Below are positions 1 to 8,423 of a stretch of DNA of 64,000 nt, piece by piece (within the stretch, counting starts at the first letter, position 1; every line of letters begins with the position of its first letter). The DNA is from Mariniphaga sp041687255 (GTDB lineage: Bacteria; Bacteroidota; Bacteroidia; Bacteroidales; Prolixibacteraceae): positions 1-64,000 of the forward strand of contig JAWLCL010000019.1 of the NCBI GenBank assembly GCA_041687255.1, written 5' to 3'. A model generated the notes under the pieces. That model saw only the letters and a program-made list of their open reading frames with translations, searched no databases and was not told where the DNA came from. The position numbers were made by a program, and so were the translations under genes.

Positions 1-594
1 ACCGTCAAAACACACCCCTTTAATTCTTAGGAACTGTCCCGGCAGGGACATAATATGGGTAGATGAACCGTCAAAACACACCCCTTTAATTCTTCGGAAC
101 TGTCCCGGCAGGGACATAATATGGGTAGATGAACCGTCAAAACACACCCCTTTAATTCTTAGGAACTGTCCCGGCAGGGACATAATATGGGTAGATGAAC
201 CGTCAAAACACACCCCTTTAATTCTTCGGAATTGTCCCGGCAGGGACAAAATATGGGTAGATGAACCGTCAAAACACACCCCTTTAATTCTTCGGAATTG
301 TCCCGACAGGGACAAAATATGGGTAGATGAACCGTCAAAACACACCCCTTTAATTCTTCGGAATTGTCCCGGCAGGGACATAATATGGGTAGATGAACCG
401 TCAAAACACACCCCTTTAATTCTTCGGAATTGTCCCGGCAGGGACATAATATGGATAGATGAACCGTCAAAACACACCCCTTACGTTCTTCGGAACTGTC
501 CCGGCAGGGACATAATATGGGTAGATGAACCGTCAAAACACACCCCTTTAATTCTTCGAAATTGTCCCGGCAGGGACAAAATATGGGTAGAAAT
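1..594. repeat. 66-bp tandem repeat array, about nine copies
   Basis: Units begin at about 1, 67, 133, 199, 265, 331, 397, 463 and 529, each 66 bp long and differing at only a few sites (for example aggaactg, cggaactg or cggaattg). The window opens inside the array, so more copies may lie to the left. The last copy decays at about 590. Each unit carries the hairpin TGTCCCGGCAGGGACA (6-bp arms, 4-base loop). Because 66 is a multiple of three, reverse-strand frames stay open through the array, but the resulting 22-residue Cys-rich repeat shows no other sign of coding. The role is unknown. Confidence 0.93.
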
Positions 595-715
595 CAAAAC
601 ACACAATCATTTGGAAGTTCCATCGGAACGAAACCCTTATTTGCCAGAAACTGACAGGTAAAAACCAAAACCCGGCCCCTATCTGCATGACCTAAATACT
701 TTTAAACATCAATTT

Positions 716-2407
716 TCAAGGCAGGTCATCTCCGGTTTTTATCAGAAAAGTTGGTTCAAGAGATTTTCTCCGGGTTTTAGAATTCAGAAATTCAATGGTA
801 ATACGATTCATTCCCCGCTGCTCAATACGAAAAACCGTATCAATTTTAAATCCCAGTTTTAATATTTCATTGTGCTTCCCTTCATTTGTGTACAACCAGG
901 TCCCGGATTTTCCCATTGCTTCATGCATCTGCTCCCAGGAGGCAATATTCCGTACCGAATCTTCGGCCATAAAAAACAATTCATACTCTTCCAAATCCCA
1001 GTTGTAAAGCCGCTTTTCAGCAGACTTACTGTTTTCAAAGTAATTAACTGCCTGTCGCGCTCCCTGTAAGGAAAACAGGTAAGGAATAACCCTTGCATTC
1101 AGGAAAAGATTAAAGCCGGCAGTGATAAGAAGCGAAAAATAGATTATCCGCCTGGTCTGACTTTTTTCATTATTATAAAATGCAAATAATAGTGTAACAA
1201 CTGCAGCTACAAGGAATATCAGAATACCTGCAGCTTTTCCCTCCATCACAATATACCACGATGCAAACAATAAAAGGCACATCACACCCAGTAAAAGAAA
1301 ATGAAGATAAATCAGCCACGAATTAAATTTTGAAGACCGGGCCGCAAGATTTTGTATACGCCCGGCAGCAACAACAGCCATCGGAGGCATAAGTATCATA
1401 AGGTAATTGGGCGCTTTACCGCGGGCTATACTGTAAATAAAAAACAACACCATCACACCCCCAAACAATGATGCAGCATAATTATTAAAATTCCGGCCGC
1501 TGAACCACGACCTAATCTCCTGAACCAACCCTGCAAAAACGGGTATCGTCCAGGGCAAAAATGCCCAGATAAGGTTGTACAGGTAGAAAAAAGGATCGGT
1601 GCTTGTGCCGGTAAGTTCCCCTGTGACACGACCAATATTGTTATCGATGAAATAGAAACGAAGCCCCTGCACACCAAAATTATTCCACAAATGGTAAAGC
1701 GCGGGAGATATTATTAAAAGAACCAGTGCTATGCCTGCCAGCCATTTGGGATGGACAAGCTGCCTGTAATCTTTTTTCAGTAAAAGAGAAAAGAGCACAA
1801 AAAAGAAAGGCAGTACTGCTCCTACCGGCCCTTTGGTCAGCATAGCCAGACCAATCCCCGAAAAAGCAAAAATAAAATTAACAGGTTTCGAATACTTAAG
1901 GTATACTGCCGTCTGCCATAACGACAGCATGACAGCGCTCTGCAGCACTGTGTCGGTATGAATGTCAAAAAAGTAAAGAAAATAAAGTTGCGATGTTCCT
2001 GTAAAAAGGGCTGCGAGCATACCGGCAACTTCAGAAAATAACAACCGCGCCAACCGATAAGTGAAGTAAATGCCCAATATCCCGAATAGAAAAAGAAACA
2101 GCTTGAAAGCAAAGTTGGTATTCCCGAAAATTTCTATTCCTATCCCGGCAAGCCAGAAGAACAGGTGAGGTTTCTGATCGTAGGGCCTGCCGTTAATTTT
2201 CAATTCCAGCCAATTGCCCGACTCCACCATCTGCCTCGTTATAGCGGCATACAAACCGGAATCACCTGTTAAATCAATAGTTAATCCAAACCCCCAGGCA
2301 AGGGCAACCAATATGAAAGCAATTGTCCATAAACTATTTTTCAATTTATCGTTCAAGCCGATTCTGCAGTTAAAATTTAGCAGAAGCAAAATAAATGAAT
2401 TCTGCAT
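716..2407 (-). CDS. ArnT/PMT-like membrane glycosyltransferase
   Basis: This is a polytopic inner-membrane protein of about 563 residues with roughly a dozen hydrophobic segments. It resembles the GT39/GT83 family (dolichyl-phosphate-mannose mannosyltransferase, ArnT), which moves a sugar from a polyprenyl-phosphate donor to lipid or protein acceptors on the periplasmic side. Visible family landmarks are an acidic first-loop motif (TGDSGLYAAI), KPHLFFWLAG shortly after, LTKGPVG in the middle, and RGKAPNYLMILMPP before the last helices. The frame stays open to a GTG at 2473, but the ATG at 2407 sits closer to the usual family N-terminus and is preferred. The gene stands alone, divergent from coaD. 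The acceptor cannot be read from sequence. Confidence 0.8.
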   Translation of the reverse strand: MQNSFILLLLNFNCRIGLNDKLKNSLWTIAFILVALAWGFGLTIDLTGDSGLYAAITRQMVESGNWLELKINGRPYDQKPHLFFWLAGIGIEIFGNTNFAFKLFLFLFGILGIYFTYRLARLLFSEVAGMLAALFTGTSQLYFLYFFDIHTDTVLQSAVMLSLWQTAVYLKYSKPVNFIFAFSGIGLAMLTKGPVGAVLPFFFVLFSLLLKKDYRQLVHPKWLAGIALVLLIISPALYHLWNNFGVQGLRFYFIDNNIGRVTGELTGTSTDPFFYLYNLIWAFLPWTIPVFAGLVQEIRSWFSGRNFNNYAASLFGGVMVLFFIYSIARGKAPNYLMILMPPMAVVAAGRIQNLAARSSKFNSWLIYLHFLLLGVMCLLLFASWYIVMEGKAAGILIFLVAAVVTLLFAFYNNEKSQTRRIIYFSLLITAGFNLFLNARVIPYLFSLQGARQAVNYFENSKSAEKRLYNWDLEEYELFFMAEDSVRNIASWEQMHEAMGKSGTWLYTNEGKHNEILKLGFKIDTVFRIEQRGMNRITIEFLNSKTRRKSLEPTFLIKTGDDLP

Positions 2408-2557
2408 GATTCTAACCAAAAAAGAATATAAAAACACCCCCTTCCAGGCATTCAAACCCACTAAAACATTCACAAAGAACGGGAAAGGTTACATTGCAAT
2501 AAATTGCACCACCAATCGTTTAAACAAATGTCGAAAGAACTGTTAAATTAAAATCGT

Positions 2558-2565
2558 TAATTTTG
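2558..2565 (+). promoter_or_regulatory. Bacteroidota -7 promoter element upstream of coaD
   Basis: TAATTTTG matches TAnnTTTG exactly and lies 43 bases before the coaD ATG, in the divergent gap between coaD and the glycosyltransferase. No clear -33 TTTG is seen at the usual spacing, so the assignment rests on the -7 box and its position. Confidence 0.45.
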
Positions 2566-2608
2566 TGAATGAAATGTATGGAAATGAATTTTCGTTAAAT
2601 ATTTAAGC

Positions 2609-3085
2609 ATGAAAACAGCCATTTTTCCAGGTTCCTTCGATCCATTCACAATTGGACATGAATCCATTGTAAAGCGGGCAATACCAATGTTCGATAAGAT
2701 TATTATAATGATTGGATTCAATGCCAATAAAAAATCGTTCTTTCCTCTGGAGAAACGGTTGAAGTGGATAAACCAGGTTTTTCAGAATGAGGACAAAATT
2801 GAAGTCCGTGTACATGAAGGACTGACGGTTGATTTCTGCAAGGAAATGAATGCCAGGTACATTTTACGGGGCCTGCGAACATCGGCCGATTTTGAATACG
2901 AAAGGGCCATTGCCCAGGTAAATAAAAAAATGCATCCCGAAATTGAAACCGTTTTCTTGCTTACGTTACCCGAGCATACGCCGGTTAATGCCACTATTAT
3001 TCGTGATATAGTATTCCATGGAGGCGATGCCAGCATGTTTTTACCTGCCGGTCTCGACCCCAGTGAGTTTAAATCCAACAGATAA
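2609..3085 (+). CDS. coaD: Pantetheine-phosphate adenylyltransferase
   Basis: This enzyme catalyses the reversible adenylation of 4'-phosphopantetheine to dephospho-CoA, the penultimate step of coenzyme A synthesis, in the cytosol. The 158-residue length is normal for the family. The N-terminal nucleotidyltransferase motif PGSFDPFTIGH (residues 8-18) holds the TxGH signature, RGLRTSADFEYE in the middle forms the substrate pocket, and TPVNATIIRDI near residue 125 occupies the place of the second ATP-binding motif (ISSTxxR-like). The ATG is preceded by an AT-rich leader with a TAATTTTG promoter box. The thioredoxin-fold gene begins 15 bases downstream, so the two are probably co-transcribed. 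Confidence 0.95.
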   Translation: MKTAIFPGSFDPFTIGHESIVKRAIPMFDKIIIMIGFNANKKSFFPLEKRLKWINQVFQNEDKIEVRVHEGLTVDFCKEMNARYILRGLRTSADFEYERAIAQVNKKMHPEIETVFLLTLPEHTPVNATIIRDIVFHGGDASMFLPAGLDPSEFKSNR

Positions 3086-3100
3086 AGATTAAAAATAACA

Positions 3101-4507
3101 ATGCGTTTATCCCTCCTGTCATTTCTTACTTTGTGTGTTCTCTATGGAACAGCCACTGAAATTGTGGGAAATCATAAAGAATATGCAGGCAAAAAACTAC
3201 AGTTTTTTAACTATAGTGATCCGGTAACCCTGGAAAAAGAACACCTTTTTACCCTTGATATCGATGCCGCCGGAAATTTTAAAGCAAATCCATCTATCGA
3301 TAAAACTACATTTATATTCAGTGAATTTGGTATTTATAAAGGAAACCTCATTCTGGAACCGGGTAAAGATATTGAGTTGCTGCTTCCGCCGCTGCGCGAA
3401 AAATCGTTTGCCGAACGAAAAAATCCCTATTTCAGCCCGGTCGAGTTCTGGATTGCCACCAAAGAAGGCAAGCAACTGAACGATAAGGTTTCAGAATTCG
3501 ACAACCAGTTGAATCTTTTAACCGATAAATACTTTAACCAACTCTACTTTCAACAGTCGCGAAATGCGTTTGATTCCATTCAGGCCAGCCTTCAACAACA
3601 GTTTGAATCGGGCCAGACTGAAGCATTTGCCAATCACAAACGCCTGCGTTTAAAAGCTGTCGAAGCCGATGCCTTCAGGTTACCGGCCGAAAAGATAGCT
3701 CCTGCCCTGTCGGAAACAAATCCGGAATACTGGAATTTCCCGGCCTTCATTCAGCTGTTTGAAAAAGCGTTTGGGGGAAAACTGAGTTTTGAAGCAAAGT
3801 CAATGCAGGGAAATGCCATTCATAAAGCCATTGCCGGCGCTGATGTTGCTTTTTTTACCGGATTTATAAAAAACAGGTATCAAATAACAGGTCCTTTATC
3901 CGACCTGGTACTGCTGAAACTGTTGCACGACGGCTTCTATTCAGGGGATTTCCCCCGGGAAAGCATTTTAAAGCTCTTGAATTCAAAACATTTTTCAGCT
4001 AATCAGAATCAAACCATCAGGGAAGTGGCAGGAAATGTGACCGAAAAATTGATGCACCTGCGCGTGGATTCCAAAGCCCCTGTCATCTGCCTGCCAAATA
4101 CCGACGGAAATAAAGTATGTACAAATGAAACAAACGATAAATTTAAGTACATCATTTTTGCCGATACCGAAATGATTGTTGTTCGCGAACAGTTGAAATA
4201 CCTCACAAAAATTCAGGAAATGTTCAATGAACACCTTGAAATATATGTAGTGCTTGTGAAAACCGACCTTATTGAAATGAAAAAATTCCTTGTCGAAGAA
4301 AAAATCCCGGGGGTACACCTTGTGGATGGTAATGGCGAGTACATCGAAAAATACCGGGTAAAATCATTCCCCGGCACTTATCTGCTCAACAGCAGTCATG
4401 AGGTGGTATTCGAGGATACCAAAGCTCCGCTCGACGGGTTCGAACAACAATTTGGTACTTTCCTGCGCCAACACCTGTTTCAACAGCAGCGAAATACAGC
4501 AAAATAA
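3101..4507 (+). CDS. Exported thioredoxin-fold protein lacking CxxC
   Basis: This 468-residue protein has a short N-terminal signal sequence (residues 1-19), a beta-rich DUF4369-like N-terminal region, a helical middle (about 130-300) and a C-terminal thioredoxin-like domain (about 340-465). The thioredoxin fold is recognised from the strand FKYIIFADTEM, the alternating helix/strand pattern and the cis-proline loop KSFPGTYLL. The catalytic CxxC is absent where it should follow the first strand (FADTEMIVVRE), so it cannot be an ordinary TlpA-type disulfide reductase. It probably acts in the periplasm as a binding or structural protein, which is inference. It lies 15 bases after coaD, and a long repeat-rich gap follows. 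Confidence 0.72.
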   Translation: MRLSLLSFLTLCVLYGTATEIVGNHKEYAGKKLQFFNYSDPVTLEKEHLFTLDIDAAGNFKANPSIDKTTFIFSEFGIYKGNLILEPGKDIELLLPPLREKSFAERKNPYFSPVEFWIATKEGKQLNDKVSEFDNQLNLLTDKYFNQLYFQQSRNAFDSIQASLQQQFESGQTEAFANHKRLRLKAVEADAFRLPAEKIAPALSETNPEYWNFPAFIQLFEKAFGGKLSFEAKSMQGNAIHKAIAGADVAFFTGFIKNRYQITGPLSDLVLLKLLHDGFYSGDFPRESILKLLNSKHFSANQNQTIREVAGNVTEKLMHLRVDSKAPVICLPNTDGNKVCTNETNDKFKYIIFADTEMIVVREQLKYLTKIQEMFNEHLEIYVVLVKTDLIEMKKFLVEEKIPGVHLVDGNGEYIEKYRVKSFPGTYLLNSSHEVVFEDTKAPLDGFEQQFGTFLRQHLFQQQRNTAK

Positions 4508-4515
4508 TGAGTAAA

Positions 4516-5783
4516 CGACTTTTTAAAGTTTGATTGATCAACCAGCAGTAAGAACCACAGCCATTAACCAAAAATCTTATTTCCACTTCCCAAACTTACT
4601 ATATAACAAATCTAAGGGAGAATTTTTCTGCGGCACATATGTTTCATCAATTAACATTGTACTTAATGTGCCGTATACTGTCCCCGCTACGGAACCGTCA
4701 TTGCGCGCGCAGCAAAGCAATCTTTGGCTATCATGCAGCTGCCTTCATTTGAAATAAAGATTAATTTACGAATTAAATTATTCAATTTGATGTTCGGTTA
4801 AATACCGGGGGGAGACTTAATAGCCAGCAGTAAAGCCCATAACCACAACCTACTATATAACAAATCTAAGGGAGTTTTTTTCTGCGGCGCAAATGTTACA
4901 TCAAATAACACGATACCTGAAGCGCCGCATGGTGCTCCCGCAACGAAGCCGTCATTGCGTGCGCAGCAAAACAATCTCACGATATCATGCAGGTACCTGC
5001 AAATGAAAAACTGATTAAAAGTTATTCATTTTGAAGTTCGGGTAAATACCGCGGGTAACTTAGCAGCCAGCAGTAAAGTCATTAATCACAACCATATTAC
5101 CTTATTATTTTGGATGGTTATTATACATCTACTATATAACAAACTAGAAGGTATCATTATCTGTGGCGCACATGAGGCATCAAATTATAAAGTTTTTTCT
5201 GCGCCGCATACTCCCCTTGCCACGGAGCCGTCATTGCCTGCTCCATCAGCTGACGGAAAAGCAATCTCACGATAATAAGCAGAAGCCTGCAAATGAAAAA
5301 CAGCCTAAAGTTATTCAACTTGAAGTTCGGTTTGAATAACGGGGGGAACTTATTACCCTGAAAAAAATAAAAAATACAAATAAGGTAATGAAGTTTGGAG
5401 AGATGATAAATCTGTCCGGCTACTAGGGTGAACAAACAAAATAAGGTTTTTAAGAAATAGTGGAAATGTATGGGCACAATGAAATGATGACATTTTTCAG
5501 CACTACCTTGTCCATACCTTCGCCTAATAATCGCGAATTTGATTAGGCGGAGGCATGACTTATGTACGATGAAATAATGAACCCGGATTACAGGTATTAC
5601 CCGGCTCAATACAGACAGACAAGGGATAAAAAAAGCACCGGAAGCATTTCTAAAAACAGTTCCGCTGCATATTCAATAAGATTTTCTTATTTTGCAAATT
5701 TTTCTTAAACCCCTATTTTACTCCGGAAAAACTTAAATAAATGACATTTTGCAGCGACCAACAGAGTAAAGGCGGCATATCTG
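4516..5783. other. Repeat-rich gap without a supportable gene
   Basis: About 1.27 kb separates the thioredoxin-fold gene from the Nudix gene. The first 830 bases are taken up by three copies of a dispersed non-coding element. The remainder (5350-5783) is AT-rich and holds one clear hairpin, CGCCTAAT at 5521-5528 with its complement at 5542-5549. Short open frames here run through the repeats on either strand and have no recognisable protein features. Confidence 0.7.
4541..5347. repeat. Three degenerate copies of a ~254-bp dispersed element
   Basis: The landmark TACTATATAACAAA begins at 4597, 4851 and 5130, giving spacings of 254 and 279 bases. Each copy then carries, in the same order, an aagg/aaggg run, CTGCGGC or CTGTGGC, a catcaa tract, a GC-rich block with CCGTCATTGC, GCAATCT, a ttcaa...gttcgg block, and a gccagcagtaa tract that precedes the next copy. 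The third copy has an insertion and is more diverged. The CGTCATTGCG...GCAATCT core resembles a dispersed repeat common in bacterial genomes (from memory). No transposase or terminal inverted repeat is visible. Confidence 0.85.
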
Positions 5784-6404
5784 TTACACCCGGTAGAGAT
5801 TAATAACCTGTTTCAGGTTTTCATAGGTATTTGACAGCACTTCCTGCAATTCGCTTTTTGCCATCCATTTCACTTGTGTAATGCCTTCTTCCTGCTGAGG
5901 AGTACCGGTAAGTTTTCCATCGTAACTCATATGAAACCAATAGGTTTCCTTAAAAATCCAGTCCCCCTTTGAATCAGGGTAAGGCGATTTATAAATATGA
6001 AATGTAGAGGGCAACCTTCTGTCGATGCGCCCGGGAACAATTCCTGTTTCTTCTTCAACTTCCCTAAGAGCGGCTTCTTCTGCCAGTTCATTTTTTTCCA
6101 TCTTTCCTTTGGGTAAATCCCATTTACCGTCTCTGAAAATGAATAAAAGCCTGTTGCCTGCCATTATTACCCCACCTGCTGCATGCACAACTGTAAAAGC
6201 AGATTGAAATAACCGTAAAAATTCTTCCGGATTTTCATGGACAATAAATGCTTCATCCAAATCGCCCGATTCAAAAGCTTTGAACCATTCACGTATGTCT
6301 TCAATACTACAGTTTCCGCAAAAAGTAACTGTTGATTGATTATTTGTTATATTCTCCCCGCTGCCAATTTTAATGACCCGGTGATTCAGAAAAACTTTAT
6401 ACAT
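5784..6404 (-). CDS. Nudix hydrolase
   Basis: This is a cytosolic pyrophosphohydrolase of about 206 residues. The Nudix box is intact around residues 107-129: GKMEKNELAEEAALREVEEE, followed by TGI, which fits GX5EX7REUXEEXGU. The N-terminal 80 residues (MYKVFLNHRVIKIG...) form an extra domain seen in some Bacteroidota Nudix proteins, so the substrate is not predictable. Two in-frame ATGs exist, at 6413 and 6404; the second gives a more typical N-terminus. The gene is divergent from pyrE with only about 30 bases between starts, so promoter elements of each gene must overlap the other's coding region. Confidence 0.87.
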   Translation of the reverse strand: MYKVFLNHRVIKIGSGENITNNQSTVTFCGNCSIEDIREWFKAFESGDLDEAFIVHENPEEFLRLFQSAFTVVHAAGGVIMAGNRLLFIFRDGKWDLPKGKMEKNELAEEAALREVEEETGIVPGRIDRRLPSTFHIYKSPYPDSKGDWIFKETYWFHMSYDGKLTGTPQQEEGITQVKWMAKSELQEVLSNTYENLKQVINLYRV

Positions 6405-6433
6405 TTGCTTCATACTTGAAAAAACGGTTTAAA

Positions 6434-7066
6434 ATGGAACAAATAGAATCTGAAATTGCAAAAAAACTTTTGGAAATAAAATCCATTAAAATTCAACCAT
6501 CCGTTCCTTTTACCTGGGCTTCGGGATGGAAATCGCCCATATACTGCGATAACAGGAAAACTTTATCGTATCCTGCTGTTCGGACCTTTATCCGGGACAA
6601 ATTTGCAGAAATTATTTCAGAAAAATATCCAGGGGCCGAAGTAATTGCCGGGGTAGCAACAGGAGCCATTGCCCATGGCGTTTTGGTTGCTGAAAAACTG
6701 GGGTTGCCATTTATTTATGTGCGCTCAAAACCGAAAGGACATGGTCTGGAAAACCTGATAGAGGGTGATTTAAAACCCGGCCAGAAAGTTGTAGTAATCG
6801 AAGATCTAATATCAACCGGTGACAGCAGCCTTAAAGCAGCCGAAGCGATTAACAATTCAGGAGCGTCGGTTATCGGGATGCTTGCCATTTTCACCTATAA
6901 TTTTGATGTTGCCAATGAAAAATTCGCACAGGCAATGATTGAACTTACAACATTGGGGAATTACCAGGCCCTGCTATCCACAGCGCTTGAAGCAGGCCAG
7001 ATAACAGAAGAACAGGTTAATACTTTGATGAAATGGCGTGAGGATCCGGCAAACTGGGGAAAATAA
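6434..7066 (+). CDS. pyrE: Orotate phosphoribosyltransferase
   Basis: This enzyme transfers orotate to PRPP to make orotidine 5'-phosphate in pyrimidine synthesis. The protein is 210 residues from the ATG at 6434; an upstream in-frame TTG at 6416 is less likely. The PRPP-binding motif is VVVIEDLISTGDSS in the middle of the protein. The KxxxRxKxKxHG-type loop is seen as RSKPKGHGLENLIEG, and the substrate region includes SGWKSPIYCDNRK. The SRPBCC gene starts 9 bases after the stop and is probably in the same transcript. The gene is nearly back-to-back with the Nudix hydrolase. Confidence 0.95.
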   Translation: MEQIESEIAKKLLEIKSIKIQPSVPFTWASGWKSPIYCDNRKTLSYPAVRTFIRDKFAEIISEKYPGAEVIAGVATGAIAHGVLVAEKLGLPFIYVRSKPKGHGLENLIEGDLKPGQKVVVIEDLISTGDSSLKAAEAINNSGASVIGMLAIFTYNFDVANEKFAQAMIELTTLGNYQALLSTALEAGQITEEQVNTLMKWREDPANWGK

Positions 7067-7075
7067 TATACATTT

Positions 7076-7525
7076 ATGACAGTAAGTAAGTACGTTAGCA
7101 AAACCACATACATTGAGCACAATCAGCAGGTAGTTTTCGATTACCTTTCTAATTTTGAAAACCTGGGGACCTATTTAAACTCCGGGTTGCTTGAAAAAAT
7201 AACCAGTAAAGTACCACAGATCACAATTTCGGAATTTGTATCCGACCGTGATTCATGCAGGTTTAAAGTTACAGGAATGGGCCTTGCGAAAATCAGGATT
7301 GTAGAGCGTGAACCCCATAAAACAATAAAAGTTCAAAGCGAAGGAGGCTTACCTATAGGTTTTACTTTTTGGATTCAGCTCATGCCGGTAACGGCTTTCC
7401 AGACCAAGATGCGCCTCACCCTGCATGCCGATATGAACGTAATGATAAAAATGATGGCGGGCGACAGGCTGGAGGAAGGTGTTAACCAGCTGGCCGAAAC
7501 CCTGTCAACATTGCCTTACAAATAG
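7076..7525 (+). CDS. SRPBCC (START-like) small protein
   Basis: This 149-residue cytosolic protein has the helix-grip pattern of the SRPBCC/polyketide cyclase superfamily. An N-terminal strand leads into the helix VFDYLSNFENLGTYL, several strands follow, and the protein ends in a long amphipathic helix (DRLEEGVNQLAETLSTL). Such proteins bind hydrophobic ligands or act as cyclases or accessory factors; the ligand here is unknown. It follows pyrE by 9 bases. Its stop codon ends at 7525 and directly abuts the stop of convergent birA at 7526, so there is no room for a terminator between them. Confidence 0.8.
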   Translation: MTVSKYVSKTTYIEHNQQVVFDYLSNFENLGTYLNSGLLEKITSKVPQITISEFVSDRDSCRFKVTGMGLAKIRIVEREPHKTIKVQSEGGLPIGFTFWIQLMPVTAFQTKMRLTLHADMNVMIKMMAGDRLEEGVNQLAETLSTLPYK

Positions 7526-8269
7526 TTAAAGCACAAACTCTACCTCTTTAAACATATAGGAATTTACAACACCCTCACGGTCTTCAATTAAAAGCTGACC
7601 GTATTCGCCTATGCCTGCAATGCGCCCTTCAAAAGTTGCCCCTTCCTTCCTGTATAGCGCCCATTGGTTACCACGGAAAAGATGATTCAAATAGGCGGTA
7701 TGGATCTCATTAAAAGCTCCGGCTTCGAGCTCCCGGCAGAGTTCCCCGAAAATAGTCCATAAATCACCTGCAGTAACTAAGGCATCGTATTCATTGCCGG
7801 TAATCATTTTTAACGAAACAGGATTGGGTATTTCAACACTGAATTCAGTTTGATTCAGATTTAATCCTACACCAATAACCGCAGAATCAAGAGAATCTCC
7901 CTTAACAGATGTTTCAATTAAAATGCCTGCAATTTTACTGTTGCCAACGTAAATATCATTCGGCCATTTAATTGCAGCTACAACCCCAACTCGTGAAAGG
8001 AACTGAACAAGTGCCAGGCTCGCAATTTTCGACAGGTAAAACTGATTGGAAGCATTCAGGAATGATGGAAAGGCGATATAGCTGGTCAACAGGTTTTTTC
8101 CCGGGGCACTTTCCCAGTAGTTATGCCTCTGTCCTTTGCCAGCTTCCTGGTAATGTGCCAAAACGACAGTACCGTTTTGTACCGTTCCCTCTGAAATTAT
8201 ATGATTGGCATAGTTGTTGGTTGAATCTATTACATCTAAAACAATAAAATTCGTATATTTCTCGCTCAT
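7526..8269 (-). CDS. birA: Biotin--[acetyl-CoA-carboxylase] ligase
   Basis: This enzyme activates biotin as biotinyl-AMP and attaches it to the biotin carboxyl carrier protein. The 247 residues cover the catalytic and C-terminal domains only; the N-terminal DNA-binding domain of E. coli BirA is missing, so it is unlikely to be a repressor. The motifs are IDSTNNYA near the N-terminus, AHYQEAGKGQRHNYWESAPGK (the GRGRxG-like biotinyl-AMP loop, here GKGQRH), AIKWPNDIYVGNSKIAGILIE and VIGVGLNLN. The C-terminal SH3-like domain is recognisable (GRIAGIGEYGQLLIEDREG). It converges on the SRPBCC gene with no gap. Confidence 0.93.
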   Translation of the reverse strand: MSEKYTNFIVLDVIDSTNNYANHIISEGTVQNGTVVLAHYQEAGKGQRHNYWESAPGKNLLTSYIAFPSFLNASNQFYLSKIASLALVQFLSRVGVVAAIKWPNDIYVGNSKIAGILIETSVKGDSLDSAVIGVGLNLNQTEFSVEIPNPVSLKMITGNEYDALVTAGDLWTIFGELCRELEAGAFNEIHTAYLNHLFRGNQWALYRKEGATFEGRIAGIGEYGQLLIEDREGVVNSYMFKEVEFVL

Positions 8270-8397
8270 TTTTTGTGATATATAAAATCTTCCTGTATAA
8301 GCGTGGTTTTTAATGGCACAAATTTGATGATTTTTTGTTACACTATATAATCAGAGGTCTAAATGAATTTTTAAAAATGTAAATAAGGCAAAAAGTA

Positions 8398-8405
8398 TAT
8401 CTTTG
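8398..8405 (+). promoter_or_regulatory. Bacteroidota -7 element upstream of rsfS
   Basis: TATCTTTG matches TAnnTTTG exactly and lies 18 bases before the rsfS start codon, so the leader would be only about 10 nt. It probably drives the rsfS-ftsH-DUF2007-cdsA run. A -33 TTTG is not clear; only a T-rich stretch is present about 25 bases upstream. Confidence 0.5.
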
Positions 8406-8423
8406 TAGTGTTAAAAGGTTTTT

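Noticed and set aside
159..536. A 125-residue reverse-strand reading frame with a 22-residue Cys-rich repeat
   Set aside because: It lies fully inside the 66-bp tandem array, which keeps the frame open because 66 is divisible by three. There is no start context, signal sequence or other coding sign.
1..594. CRISPR array at the left edge
   Set aside because: The 66-bp units are identical throughout with no variable spacer between conserved repeats.
4530..4980. Short frames of 60-75 residues across the dispersed element (both strands)
   Set aside because: They follow the repeat copies and are not conserved between copies at protein level.
5157..5609. A 150-residue reverse-strand frame in the repeat-rich gap
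   Set aside because: It begins and ends in repeat sequence, has a low-complexity hydrophobic/Phe-rich composition typical of AT-rich random frames, and no recognisable domain.
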